Source: an uncultured bacterium (GTDB taxonomy: Bacteria; Planctomycetota; UBA1135; GCA-002686595). From it: a stretch of DNA of 36,312 bases. This document shows, piece by piece, positions 1 to 8,275 of the stretch. Position 1 is the first letter of the stretch; every line of letters starts with the position of its first letter. The stretch spans positions 1 through 36,312 of the forward strand of contig CALCXM010000112.1 in NCBI GenBank assembly GCA_937905825.1, read 5' to 3'. The translations under genes and the position numbers were made by a program. The notes under the pieces were generated by a model. It did not search any database. It saw nothing but the letters and a program-made list of their open reading frames with translations, and was not told where the DNA came from.

Positions 1-554
1 TTCCAACCAGCGGGCAGGATGCCGACGCACCAAGCTTGCCAGTCGTCCCCGTGTTGCGCTTCGAGGTTCGCGCGCATCTCGTCGAGCCCCCGTTGCAAGC
101 GGCTACGCACGGTGGACGCGGGGATGCCGAGCTGTTTGGCGATCGCGGCGGGAGTGAGCTCTTCGAAGAAGCGCAGCACCAGCACTTCACTGGAAGCGGG
201 ACGCAAGGCCATGAGCGCTTGAATGAGTTCCGCACGCTTCTCTTCCCTGGCAAGCAACACGTCAGCGGGCGCTTGCTCGCGCTGACAGGCAACCAACAAC
301 TCACGATCGACTCGATGGCGTTCCGAGCGCGAACGACTGTAGGCCCGGCGCCGCATGAGTGTTGCAAACCAGGCCCGCGGCGAGCGCAAGGCCTCCCCTG
401 GAAAGCTCGCCACGGCTTGCGCCCAGGTTTCCTGCAAGAGGTCATCTGCGCCCTGTGCCCCCACCAAGCTCGACGCCAGGCCCTGGGCCCAGGCCGTTTC
501 GCCGAGCAGTTCTTGAAGTGGAAAGTCCGCAGAGTTGGGGTTCATGTTCTTCAT
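1..554 (-). CDS. ECF-type sigma-70 factor, C-terminus cut by window edge
   Basis: The frame reads leftwards from ATG at 554 (second in-frame ATG at 545) and stays open to the window edge, giving 184 codons with no stop. Region 2 lies near residues 18-80 (DDLLQETWAQA, then PRAWFATLMRRRA). Region 4 lies near residues 115-165 (VLVLRFFEELTP, then the helix-turn-helix IPASTVRSRLQRGL). The last visible residues (DWQAWCVGILPAGW) match the segment just after region 4 in the sigma/ectodomain fusion at 29382-31658 (ETWHLALLPLTRV). I therefore infer that this gene too may continue into a membrane anchor and ectodomain beyond the window. No anti-sigma gene is visible. It is divergent from the glycosyltransferase at 779. 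No clear Shine-Dalgarno precedes either ATG; a 14-bp palindrome sits just upstream. Confidence 0.85.
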   Translation of the reverse strand, partial: MKNMNPNSADFPLQELLGETAWAQGLASSLVGAQGADDLLQETWAQAVASFPGEALRSPRAWFATLMRRRAYSRSRSERHRVDRELLVACQREQAPADVLLAREEKRAELIQALMALRPASSEVLVLRFFEELTPAAIAKQLGIPASTVRSRLQRGLDEMRANLEAQHGDDWQAWCVGILPAGW

Positions 555-559
555 TTGCC

Positions 560-573
560 CACGGGTACCCGTG
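560..573. promoter_or_regulatory. 14-bp perfect palindrome upstream of the sigma-factor start
   Basis: CACGGGTACCCGTG is a perfect inverted repeat ending 6 nt before the ATG at 554 of the minus-strand sigma factor. It could be an operator or a hairpin over the start region. It is a single copy in this window, so function is inference. Confidence 0.3.
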
Positions 574-778
574 CGGCGGAGCGCGTCCCACTCTATCGAA
601 AAAAAAGTTGGCGAGGATCCCTGGGAGCCTGCCGGAGGGCACGAAGGCGAGCGCCGGGAAAAGTTTTCCGTTCGTGACCGGCGCGCCAACGACGACGAGA
701 AGCGGCCTCGCGCGGAGCTCGCCGACCTGGCGCCAAGCAGACCCCATTCCGGCTCATGCGGTGGGTCAGTAGGGGCCG

Positions 779-2479
779 ATGACTCGCAAAGGTCCGACTC
801 TCATCGGCCTTTCTATGTGTATGCGCTCACCCGGCGACCCCCTCCCCCAACGTCCTCCAACGCTATTGCTCCTTGCCATCCTGCTGGTGGCTCTGGGCCT
901 GCGTCTTCGTGGGTTCGGTGAGAGCATGTGGCTGGACGAACTCTTCACGTCCTCGTACTTCTGCGGTCACCCGTTGGTTCTGGCGCGCACGCTCTACACG
1001 GACATTCATCCGCCGGCCTACTTCGTCTTCATCCACTTTTGGATTCGGGTGTTCGGGGACGGGGAGATTTGGCTGCGCTTGCCGCCTTTGCTCTCAGGGC
1101 TCGCGAGTCTTTGGCTGATCTTCCAGCTTGGGAAGCGTTACCGCGACGAGGCAACGGGTTGGGTTGCGGCCGCACTGCTGGCGCTTTCCCCCGTGCACAT
1201 CTGGTACTCGGCGGAAGCGCGCCCCTACGCGACGAACATCTTCCTGCTCTTGCTCACGGTCTACGCCTTCGTGCGGCGTCGGGAAGACGAGCGCGCGCGT
1301 TGGACGGTGCTCTTCGCCTGCGGCTTGCTCGGGCTGGTGTTCACGCACTACTACACGGCGGCCTTTCTCGTGGTGTTCCCGGCCTTGGCGGTTCTCGGGC
1401 GAGCACCTCGTTTGCGCGGGCTGCTGAAGGTCTCGGCGGCCATCGGCCTTTTGCTGGCCACCTACCTCGGGGCCAAGATGTACTTCTCCGACGTGCCCAC
1501 GGGCAGGCCTTACTTGCGCGGCTTGGATGCCATCGAGCTCTGGAACCTGTGCTTCGATTGGTTCCTGACGGGCAAGTGCTTCACGCCGCTGCTCGCCGAG
1601 GAGCCTGCAGGACGCTGGCTCCTGCCCCTGTTGCAAGTGCTCGCTGTTGGCGCTTTCGGCGCTGGCACCTGGAGGCTCTTGCGTAGCCGCGAGCAACGCG
1701 GGTATGAGCTCGTCGTGGTCTTTGCGGTTCTGCCACTGTGCCTGTTCGGCATGAACCTCTTGGGCATGTCCAACACCTACATCGAACGCAGCGCACTGCC
1801 GGCCTTGCCGTTCTTCTTGCTCGTCCTCGCCAGCGGGCTGTGTGGTTGGCAACACCTGCGCACCCGTCAGTTCGCTCTCGGGGTTGCCGGTCTGGCCAGT
1901 GTCCTCGTGCTCTGCTTCAGCGCAATCCATGAACGCGACTGGACGGTCTACAAGCCGAACCCGAAGTGGCGGGAAGTGACGAGCTTCCTGGGCGATGAGA
2001 TTGCGCGCAGCGCAGCACCCGAAGACTCGCCCGGACCGCTACAGATGTACACCTCGGCATCTCCGCTCCCCATGAGCTACTACGACCCGCGTATTCAGGA
2101 AGTGAAGCACCTGCAACGCAACGAAGGCAAGGTCGCGCACCTCTTGAACACGACGCAACGAATCTTTGGGGACGAAGGCGCCTTGGGCTCTTGGGTTCAG
2201 AGCACGCTAAACAAGCAACTTGACGAACTGGACCAGATCGCCGAGGACACGCGCTTGCGGGTGCGAGTCGAAGTTCGCTCCACAAACGGCGCCTCGCCCC
2301 TCAGCTTGCCCGCGGAGAGCGCGCCGAGCCGATTCTGGTTGCTCCAACAGTTCAGCGGAACGCCCAAGGACAACCTCATCCTGAACAGCCCCCGCACGGT
2401 CGCTCTCGCGAAACACGATTTCGCGGAACTCACCCTTTGGCAGCTTGAGCTGCGCCCGCATCCCCTGGTGCAACGATGA
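779..2479 (+). CDS. GT39/ArnT-like membrane glycosyltransferase
   Basis: Probable polytopic membrane transferase that moves a sugar from a polyprenyl-phosphate donor to an acceptor on the outer face of the membrane. A first hydrophobic helix (residues 27-44) is followed by MWLDE at 50-54, the acidic pair expected in the first extracytoplasmic loop of GT-C/GT39 enzymes, and by DIHPPAYF at about 75-82. Many further hydrophobic segments follow, and a soluble tail of about 150 residues closes the protein (566 residues, in the family range). The ATG at 779 has a weak GGGG upstream; starts at residues 13 or 15 are also possible. Its stop overlaps the next start (ATGA), so it is translationally coupled to a UbiA-type prenyltransferase that may make its lipid-linked donor. 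The acceptor cannot be told from sequence. Confidence 0.82.
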   Translation: MTRKGPTLIGLSMCMRSPGDPLPQRPPTLLLLAILLVALGLRLRGFGESMWLDELFTSSYFCGHPLVLARTLYTDIHPPAYFVFIHFWIRVFGDGEIWLRLPPLLSGLASLWLIFQLGKRYRDEATGWVAAALLALSPVHIWYSAEARPYATNIFLLLLTVYAFVRRREDERARWTVLFACGLLGLVFTHYYTAAFLVVFPALAVLGRAPRLRGLLKVSAAIGLLLATYLGAKMYFSDVPTGRPYLRGLDAIELWNLCFDWFLTGKCFTPLLAEEPAGRWLLPLLQVLAVGAFGAGTWRLLRSREQRGYELVVVFAVLPLCLFGMNLLGMSNTYIERSALPALPFFLLVLASGLCGWQHLRTRQFALGVAGLASVLVLCFSAIHERDWTVYKPNPKWREVTSFLGDEIARSAAPEDSPGPLQMYTSASPLPMSYYDPRIQEVKHLQRNEGKVAHLLNTTQRIFGDEGALGSWVQSTLNKQLDELDQIAEDTRLRVRVEVRSTNGASPLSLPAESAPSRFWLLQQFSGTPKDNLILNSPRTVALAKHDFAELTLWQLELRPHPLVQR

Positions 2480-3432
2480 ACCTACGTCCCTACATTCAGA
2501 TCGCCCGGCCGGACCACTGGTTCAAGAACATCTTCATGGTGCTGGGCATCGTGATCGTCGCGTTCTATGAACCGGATCGGCTGGTTGTTAGCGCAGTGCC
2601 GACGTTGTTTGTTGCGATCTTGGCCACGTGCCTGGTCGCTTCGAGCAACTACGTGATCAATGAGATCCTCGACGCAAAGACCGACCTCGAGCACCCGGAG
2701 AAGTGCAAGCGCCCGATTCCCGCGGGAGAAGTCAACTTGACTTGGGCTTGGGTTGAGTGGCTCGTGCTTGCCTTGGTCGCCTTCGCCTTGGCCTCCACGG
2801 TGAACTCCGCTTTCCTGTTGAGCGCCATCGGCCTGTGGGTCATGGGGCTCATCTACAACGTGCCTCCCGTGCGGGCCAAGGAACTGCCCTACGTAGACGT
2901 CATCTCCGAGTCGATCAACAATCCGATCAGGTTGATGCTCGGATGGTTCGCTTTGGTGGACAACGTGCTGCCTCCCCTCTCGCTGATGGTGTCCTACTGG
3001 GGACTTGGCGCGTTCTTGATGGCGACGAAACGTTTCGCCGAGTTGCGTTCCATTGGTGACGGCAAACGTGCCGCGCAGTACCTCAGGTCCTTCGCCTACT
3101 ACACCCAGGAGCGCCTGCTACTCAGCATGTTCTTCTACGCCAACCTGTGCGCCCTGTTCGGCGGCGTGTTCATCGTGCGCAGCAAACTAGAACTCTTGTT
3201 CGCGGCGCCCTTGATCGCAGGGGCCATGGCCTACTACTTGAAGCTTGGTTTGGCCCACGACAGTCCGACCCAAAGCCCAGAGCGGCTCTACAAGGAACGG
3301 GGTTTCTTCGCCCACATCGTGGTCACAGGAGCGCTCTTCATCTGCCTGATGCTGCTCGATATTCCGGAGCTTTACGAGCTGTTCGAAGTCGAACAGGAGC
3401 GCACCATGCAGCTCTGGGCATTCCGCTCGTAA
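2476..3432 (+). CDS. UbiA-family prenyltransferase, decaprenyl-phosphate phosphoribosyltransferase-like
   Basis: Integral-membrane UbiA-superfamily protein of 318 residues with about eight hydrophobic segments. The aspartate-rich motif appears as NEILDAKTD (residues 62-70; the usual second D is E63), followed by EHPEKCKRPIPAGEV, the HPxKxxRPIxxG signature of the phosphoribosyl-transferring branch (Rv3806c type). A second acidic site, DVISESINNP, lies near residues 137-146. Family knowledge: this branch transfers 5-phosphoribose from PRPP to polyprenyl phosphate, the first step towards lipid-linked pentoses. The start overlaps the stop of the GT39 gene by 4 nt, which supports one operon and a shared lipid-linked sugar pathway. 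Other UbiA substrates remain possible. Confidence 0.82.
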   Translation: MNLRPYIQIARPDHWFKNIFMVLGIVIVAFYEPDRLVVSAVPTLFVAILATCLVASSNYVINEILDAKTDLEHPEKCKRPIPAGEVNLTWAWVEWLVLALVAFALASTVNSAFLLSAIGLWVMGLIYNVPPVRAKELPYVDVISESINNPIRLMLGWFALVDNVLPPLSLMVSYWGLGAFLMATKRFAELRSIGDGKRAAQYLRSFAYYTQERLLLSMFFYANLCALFGGVFIVRSKLELLFAAPLIAGAMAYYLKLGLAHDSPTQSPERLYKERGFFAHIVVTGALFICLMLLDIPELYELFEVEQERTMQLWAFRS

Positions 3433-3433
3433 C

Positions 3434-3448
3434 CGCCCCAATTGGGCG
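3434..3448. terminator. Short GC hairpin after the GT39-UbiA operon
   Basis: CGCCC-CAATT-GGGCG lies 2 nt after the prenyltransferase stop. No T-run follows, so it is only a weak terminator candidate. Confidence 0.3.
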
Positions 3449-3566
3449 ATGAAGCCCGATCTCCCTTAGAATTCCGCCCAGCGCGGAAAGATCTCGTAGT
3501 CGCATCCCACCCCGCTCGGTAGCTCTGTCGACCAAACAGCCGCAACCCTGACAGGAGGTGTTCTTG

Positions 3567-4079
3567 ATGGATCTCAATCGACGATTGCAATCCATGACTC
3601 ACGATTCGAAGGATGGAGAGCTGGAGATGACGCCGATGATCGATGTCACCTTCTTGCTCCTGATCTTCTTCATGTGCACGTTGAAGTTCAAAACCCTCGA
3701 AAGCCGACTGGCAGCTTACTTGCCAGACGACGGAGGCCTGAGCAGCGATCCAGCGGAACCACAGGAAGCCCTTGATGTGGGCATTCACGTGGTCTTCCCT
3801 GGAACCAAACTGGCGCCAGGGGGAGAAGCATGGTCAGGCGAAGTGGGAACTCGCTATGAGTTTGATGTGGACCGGGTGGTGAACTACTCGGTCGGTCCAC
3901 GAGGGGGCCTGAGCCTAGGAGAGTTGAAAAGTCGTCTCGCAAACGTCGACATGTCCGCCTATCCCCGTGGTGTCGTTCTGGCTGCTGGAACAGACACGGT
4001 TCAACGGGAAGCGGTTGGCGTGATCGATCTCTTGATGGAGTCTGGGATCGACAAGGTGTTGATCCAGGGAGCCAAGTAA
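3567..4079 (+). CDS. ExbD/TolR-family proton-channel subunit, unlinked to exbB
   Basis: 170 residues with a short cytoplasmic N-terminus, one transmembrane helix in EMTPMIDVTFLLLIFFM (about residues 20-37) carrying the conserved proton-pathway aspartate of ExbD/TolR, and a periplasmic domain of about 130 residues. Start choice: a perfect AGGAGG at 3553-3558 sits 8 nt before ATG 3567; the upstream in-frame GTG at 3558 overlaps that site and is unlikely. This is one of the few strong Shine-Dalgarno sites in the window. ExbD works with an ExbB/TolQ pentamer to energise outer-membrane transport or envelope functions, but no exbB or tonB gene is adjacent. Convergent with norR, 17 nt apart. Confidence 0.88.
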   Translation: MDLNRRLQSMTHDSKDGELEMTPMIDVTFLLLIFFMCTLKFKTLESRLAAYLPDDGGLSSDPAEPQEALDVGIHVVFPGTKLAPGGEAWSGEVGTRYEFDVDRVVNYSVGPRGGLSLGELKSRLANVDMSAYPRGVVLAAGTDTVQREAVGVIDLLMESGIDKVLIQGAK

Positions 4080-4096
4080 CCGCGCGCGGCCGTTTG

Positions 4097-5665
4097 CTAC
4101 CTCAAGCCCAAGCGCTTGGAAAGGTGGTGCAAGTTGCTCCGATGCACGCCGAGTTGGCGAGCGGCCGCAGCCCAATTCCCTTCGTTGTCGCCCACCGCAC
4201 TGCGGATCAGCTGCCGTTGGAAGTCTTCCGTTGCGGTGCGCAGGTCGAGCCCCGGTGCGCTGGGCTGGAAGGCACTGCTTGCCGCGAACTCTCCGCCGGC
4301 CTCCCTAGCAGCGAGCGGCTCGCCCATCTCCAAGTGCCTCTGATCCACTAGAACCGGCGCGCCCGGTTCGACCTCCGCCGACGCGCGCAGCACCATGCGC
4401 AGGACGGCATTGCGCAACTCCCGCACGTTTCCCGGCCAGGCGGCAGCCCCCAAGGCTTCCCGCGCTTTTGCGGTGAACCGCACATTCCCTACGCCAACGC
4501 GGCGCGCGGCCCCTTCGCCGAAATGCCCGGCGAGTAGCGGAATGTCCCCGCGCCTATCCCTCAAAGTCGGAACGTGCAAGGGATACACATTGAGCCGGTG
4601 GTAGAGGTCCGAGCGAAAGCGGCCAGCCTCGACCTCCTTGTTCAAGTCGCGGTTCGTCGCGGCCATGATGCGCACGTCCACCGTCGAGACCTTGTCCTCC
4701 CCGACCCGTTGAATCTCGCCGTTCTGCAGGGCGCGCAATAGCTTGGGTTGCAAGGCGAGGGGCAACTCCCCAATTTCGTCAAGCACCAACGTGCCCCCGT
4801 CCGCAACGCTTAGCTTGCCCGTCCGATCGCGCTCGGCACCCGTGAACGCTCCACGCACGTGACCGAACAGTTCACTCTCCGCCATGGACTCGGGCAGTGC
4901 GGCGCAGTTGACCAAGATCAAGGGCTCCTTCGCACGGGCAGAGGCGGCGTGCACGGCGCGCGCCACGAGCTCCTTTCCTGTGCCCGACTCGCCGAGAATC
5001 AAGACCGGATAGTCGGTGCGCGCGACCAGTTCGATCTCGCGCTGCATGGCTCGCATCGGAGCCGAGGTCCCCAGCAATGAAAAGGACGAGTTCGCCTCGC
5101 TCGTTTCTCGCAGAAGCTCCCGGGCGATCAGGTCGCGCTTCATGGCGCTGGCCTCGAGGGCGTCGATCAAGGAAGAGGTGCGCAGGGCGGCCCCGGCCAA
5201 GGCAGCTAAGGTCGCCAGCAGACGCGGGTCCGTGTCGTTGAAGGCGTCCGCCTGCAGAGCGTCGAAGGTCAACACGCCGATCAGCTCGCCCTCCACGCGC
5301 AAGGGACAACCGACACAAGCGTGGATCTCATCGAGCGCGTGAGGGTCGTCCTGCACCAAGCCATCGAAGGGGTCCGGCAAGTTGCTGTCGGCGGGAAACT
5401 GGATCGGGCCAGCGGAGTGCGTGATCACCTCCAAGCGCGGATGCTCCTTCGGGAGGAAGCGCATGCCAACGATCTCTGGCACAAGCCCCGTGGCAGCGAT
5501 GGGGATCAGGGCTTCCCCGTCGAAGCGGAAGAGGCAGGCGGCATCGCTGGGAGTCGCTGCGGCCACCGCTTCGATCAGCCGTCGGTGACGATCCTCGGCC
5601 ACCAAAGAGGAGGTCAGGTCGAGGGCCGTGCGCAGCAGGAGATCGAGGGTGTTCTTGTAGGGCAT
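4097..5665 (-). CDS. norR: NorR, NO-responsive sigma-54 enhancer-binding activator
   Basis: 522 residues in the classic order: GAF sensor (about 20-170), AAA+ domain (about 198-430) and Fis-type DNA-binding helix-turn-helix (about 475-522, ending [26 protein letters not shown]). The GAF part closely resembles E. coli NorR as I remember it ([24 protein letters not shown]). Proposed non-haem iron ligands R77, D98, D101, C117 and D135 are present (aligned to R75, D96, D99, C113, D131); the residue aligned with the regulatory R81 is H83. Walker A GESGTGKE is at 225-232 and the sigma-54-contacting GAFTGA loop at 272-277. It is divergent from a quinol NO reductase that has a sigma-54 promoter, so its target is almost certainly norZ. 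No clear Shine-Dalgarno. Confidence 0.95.
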   Translation of the reverse strand: MPYKNTLDLLLRTALDLTSSLVAEDRHRRLIEAVAAATPSDAACLFRFDGEALIPIAATGLVPEIVGMRFLPKEHPRLEVITHSAGPIQFPADSNLPDPFDGLVQDDPHALDEIHACVGCPLRVEGELIGVLTFDALQADAFNDTDPRLLATLAALAGAALRTSSLIDALEASAMKRDLIARELLRETSEANSSFSLLGTSAPMRAMQREIELVARTDYPVLILGESGTGKELVARAVHAASARAKEPLILVNCAALPESMAESELFGHVRGAFTGAERDRTGKLSVADGGTLVLDEIGELPLALQPKLLRALQNGEIQRVGEDKVSTVDVRIMAATNRDLNKEVEAGRFRSDLYHRLNVYPLHVPTLRDRRGDIPLLAGHFGEGAARRVGVGNVRFTAKAREALGAAAWPGNVRELRNAVLRMVLRASAEVEPGAPVLVDQRHLEMGEPLAAREAGGEFAASSAFQPSAPGLDLRTATEDFQRQLIRSAVGDNEGNWAAAARQLGVHRSNLHHLSKRLGLR

Positions 5666-5668
5666 AGC

Positions 5669-5731
5669 GTTACTCTATCGACAACTAGGTTGAGAATCCT
5701 ACAACAAGCCGGTGGTTGCTGATTCCACAAC
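5669..5731. promoter_or_regulatory. Cluster of GTTG/CAAC inverted repeats, candidate NorR enhancer sites
   Basis: The norR-norZ intergenic region holds overlapping dyads: GTT-N11-AAC (5669-5685), CAACTAGGTTG (5682-5692), CAAC-N9-GTTG (5702-5718), GTGG-N9-CCAC (5712-5728) and GTTG-N9-CAAC (5715-5731). They lie about 40-100 bp upstream of the sigma-54 promoter, where enhancer sites are expected. The published proteobacterial NorR core (GT-N7-AC) is not matched exactly, so assignment rests on position and symmetry. Confidence 0.45.
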
Positions 5732-5769
5732 ACCCCTCTTCTTTGGGTAGAGAACGCCCTTTTTTACGC

Positions 5770-5785
5770 TGGCACACGCCTTGCT
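5770..5785 (+). promoter_or_regulatory. Sigma-54 (-24/-12) promoter of norZ
   Basis: TGGCACACGCCTTGCT matches the sigma-54 consensus, with the invariant GG (-24) and GC (-12) separated by 10 nt. The expected transcription start is near 5795-5800, about 50 nt before the norZ ATG at 5851. The adjacent activator NorR carries the GAFTGA loop needed for sigma-54 activation, so the two pieces of evidence support each other. Confidence 0.88.
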
Positions 5786-5850
5786 TAGGGATAGGTAGTG
5801 CCCCAGTTTTTTGGCGCACCTTCCCCAGCATTCACTTCCGCACCCCAGCT

Positions 5851-8169
5851 ATGACGAACCCCGTCCCCGCCCCTCGATCCCTGCGCAATGTCTGGCTAGC
5901 CCTTGCGGCTGTCCTGATTGGCTGCTTTTTCCTGCTCGGCTTTTACGGCCGAGAAATCTATCGGCAAGCCCCGCCGATCCCCTCCCTCGTGGTCACGGAG
6001 AGCGGCCAAGAACTCTGGACTTCCGAAACCATCCTCGATGGCCAGCAGGCTTGGCAGAGCATGGGCGGTCAAGAAGTCGGCTCGATCTGGGGGCACGGCG
6101 CCTACCAGGCTCCCGATTGGTCCGCCGACTGGCTGCACCGCGAGAGCATGGCCCTGCTCGCGATCTGGAGCGCGCGGGACTTCAACGCCGACTACGAAGA
6201 CCTGAACGTCGAACAAAAGGGCGCCATCGAAGCGCGCCTGCGCGCAGAGTTGCGCACCAACCGCTACGACGAAGAGTCGGGCACACTCACCATTAGTGAC
6301 GACCGCGCCACGGCCATCGCCCAGGTCTCGGCCCACTACGATGGGCTCTTCGGCGGGCACGCGCCCCAAGCCGAACTGCGCGAAGCCTACGCTCTCAAGG
6401 AAGTCTCCATCCCCGACGCAGGCCGCCGCGCCGACATGGCTGGCTTCTTCTTCTGGACGTCCTGGTCCTGCGTCACGGAACGCCCGGGCAAGGAGTACAG
6501 CTACACGAACAACTGGCCCCACGATCCCTTGGTCGGCAACGAGCCAACGGCCACTGCGTTCTTCTGGACGATGGTTTCGATCTGCTTCTTGCTCGCAGGC
6601 GTCGGCGTCTTGATCTGGCTCAAGGCCTCACGCGATCGTGAGGAAGAACCACTCAAGGTTCCCGACAAGGATCCCCTCGACGGCTTCCAGCTCACCCCTT
6701 CCATGCGCGCCGTGGGCAAGTACACGGGCGTTGTGCTCGCCTTGTTCCTCGTCCAAGTTCTCTTGGGAGCGGTGCTCGCCCACTACACGGTGGAAGGCCA
6801 AGCCTTCTACGGCATCCCCTTGGCCAAGTACCTGCCCTACGCCCTGGTGCGCACGTGGCACCTGCAGTCCGCGCTCTTCTGGATTGCCACTGCGTTCCTG
6901 GCCTTCGGATTGTTCTTGGCACCTGTCATCGGCGGTCGCGAGCCCAAGGGGCAAGCACTCGGCGTCAACGTGCTCTTCGGTGCGTTGCTGCTCGTGGTGG
7001 TCGGGTCCTACACGGGTGAGTACCTCTCCCTGCAGCAGGTCTTTGGCCTCGACGCTGGATTCTGGTTTGGACATCAAGGCTACGAGTACCTGGATCTGGG
7101 CCGCTTCTGGCAGATCGCTCTGTTTGGTGGACTGTTGCTTTGGCTGTTCTTGATGGCACGCGCCATCTATCCGGCCCTGCAATCGAAGGCCAACCCGCGT
7201 TCGCTCACGGCCCTCTTGACGGGCTCGGTGGTCGCGATCGGCCTGCTCTATGGAGCGGGACTGTTCTACGGCGCACGCACGCACTTGTCCGTCGCCGAGT
7301 ACTGGCGCTGGTGGGTCATCCACCTGTGGGTGGAAGGCTTCTTCGAAGTGTTCGCCACGGCAGCCGTCGCGTTCCTGTTCGCCAAGCTGGGCCTCATCAA
7401 GCAAATCAACGCGGCGCGTGCCACGATCGCATCCACGGCCATCTTCTTGGTCGGCGGTATCCCCGGCACGTTCCACCACCTCTACTTCAGTGGCACGCCT
7501 GTTTCGATCATGGCCTTGGGCGCGAGCTTCTCGGCCCTCGAAGTGGTGCCCCTGGTGCTGATCGGCTTCGAAGCGTTCACGACACTACGCCAAGAGAAGG
7601 CCGCACCTTGGATGCGAGCCTACCGCTGGCCGATTCGCTTCTTCGTTGGCGTCGCTTTCTGGAACTTGGTCGGTGCAGGCATCTTCGGCTTCCTGATCAA
7701 CCCGCCCACGGCCCTGTACTACATGCAAGGCCTCAACACGACGGCAGTGCACGGTCACGCAGCGCTCTTCGGCGTCTATGGCTTGCTGTCCTTGGGACTT
7801 GTCCTGCTCATCCTGCGCCGGCTGCAACCGCGCCGAGCTTGGAAGGAAGGCTTCTTGGCCTACAGCTTCTGGGCCATGAACATCGGCCTGGGCTTGATGA
7901 TCGGCCTCAGCCTCTTGCCGATCGGATTGTTGCAAACCTATGCAAGTGCTGAGACGGGCCTGTGGTTCGCGCGCTCTGCGGAATTCATGGAGCAGCCTCT
8001 AGTCCATCAACTGCGCTGGATGCGAGCCGTCGGAGACACGGTGTTCTTGAGTGGAGTCTTCTCCCTTGTCTGGTGGGCGATCGGCCTGCTTACGGGCCGC
8101 TCCTACGTGCAAGAGCCCGTGCAGAGCTCCCCAGTTCTGGAGCGCGACGGAGCCATCCCTTCGGTCTAG
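5851..8169 (+). CDS. norZ: Quinol-dependent nitric oxide reductase (qNOR)
   Basis: 772-residue membrane enzyme reducing 2 NO to N2O with electrons from quinol; family length is about 760. An N-terminal helix (about residues 14-36) and a large periplasmic domain with cytochrome-c-like fold but no CXXCH mark the quinol type. The catalytic part keeps RTWHLQSALFW (H337), HLWVEGFFEVF (H491, E495), GTFHHLYFSG (H542, H543) and VHGHAALFG (H634, H636), the expected haem b, haem b3 and FeB ligands with the FeB-site glutamate. The frame is open back to 5716, but the sigma-54 promoter at 5770 excludes that start; ATG 5851 precedes a typical N-terminus. Likely role is detoxification of NO or a step of partial denitrification: no other denitrification gene is in the window. 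Confidence 0.95.
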   Translation: MTNPVPAPRSLRNVWLALAAVLIGCFFLLGFYGREIYRQAPPIPSLVVTESGQELWTSETILDGQQAWQSMGGQEVGSIWGHGAYQAPDWSADWLHRESMALLAIWSARDFNADYEDLNVEQKGAIEARLRAELRTNRYDEESGTLTISDDRATAIAQVSAHYDGLFGGHAPQAELREAYALKEVSIPDAGRRADMAGFFFWTSWSCVTERPGKEYSYTNNWPHDPLVGNEPTATAFFWTMVSICFLLAGVGVLIWLKASRDREEEPLKVPDKDPLDGFQLTPSMRAVGKYTGVVLALFLVQVLLGAVLAHYTVEGQAFYGIPLAKYLPYALVRTWHLQSALFWIATAFLAFGLFLAPVIGGREPKGQALGVNVLFGALLLVVVGSYTGEYLSLQQVFGLDAGFWFGHQGYEYLDLGRFWQIALFGGLLLWLFLMARAIYPALQSKANPRSLTALLTGSVVAIGLLYGAGLFYGARTHLSVAEYWRWWVIHLWVEGFFEVFATAAVAFLFAKLGLIKQINAARATIASTAIFLVGGIPGTFHHLYFSGTPVSIMALGASFSALEVVPLVLIGFEAFTTLRQEKAAPWMRAYRWPIRFFVGVAFWNLVGAGIFGFLINPPTALYYMQGLNTTAVHGHAALFGVYGLLSLGLVLLILRRLQPRRAWKEGFLAYSFWAMNIGLGLMIGLSLLPIGLLQTYASAETGLWFARSAEFMEQPLVHQLRWMRAVGDTVFLSGVFSLVWWAIGLLTGRSYVQEPVQSSPVLERDGAIPSV

Positions 8170-8206
8170 CGTGCCCGTGAACAGCGCAAGCTAGAGATAC
8201 GAGAAA

Positions 8207-8226
8207 CCCCGCTGCGGAAGGCGGGG
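8207..8226 (+). terminator. GC hairpin after norZ
   Basis: CCCCGC, an 8-nt loop, then GCGGGG. It lies 37 nt after the norZ stop and just before a stronger hairpin; probably part of a double terminator. Confidence 0.45.
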
Positions 8227-8234
8227 GACAGGAA

Positions 8235-8275
8235 GGGGTGGGGCTCAGCTTCGGCGAGTCCCACCCCTCTGCTTT
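8235..8275 (+). terminator. Strong rho-independent-like terminator after norZ
   Basis: Left arm GGGGTGGGGCTC (8235-8246) pairs with GAGTCCCACCCC (8256-8267) with one G.T pair; inside it GC-TTCG-GC forms a stable tetraloop, with one bulged A. TCTGCTTTT follows. Confidence 0.75.

Noticed and set aside
5666..5769. Published NorR core GT-N7-AC
   Set aside because: No exact match with matching flanks was found; only GTTG/CAAC dyads with other spacings are reported.
5716..5850. In-frame upstream extension of norZ (45 codons)
   Set aside because: It begins upstream of the sigma-54 promoter at 5770-5785 and includes it; the translation is not like a qNOR N-terminus.
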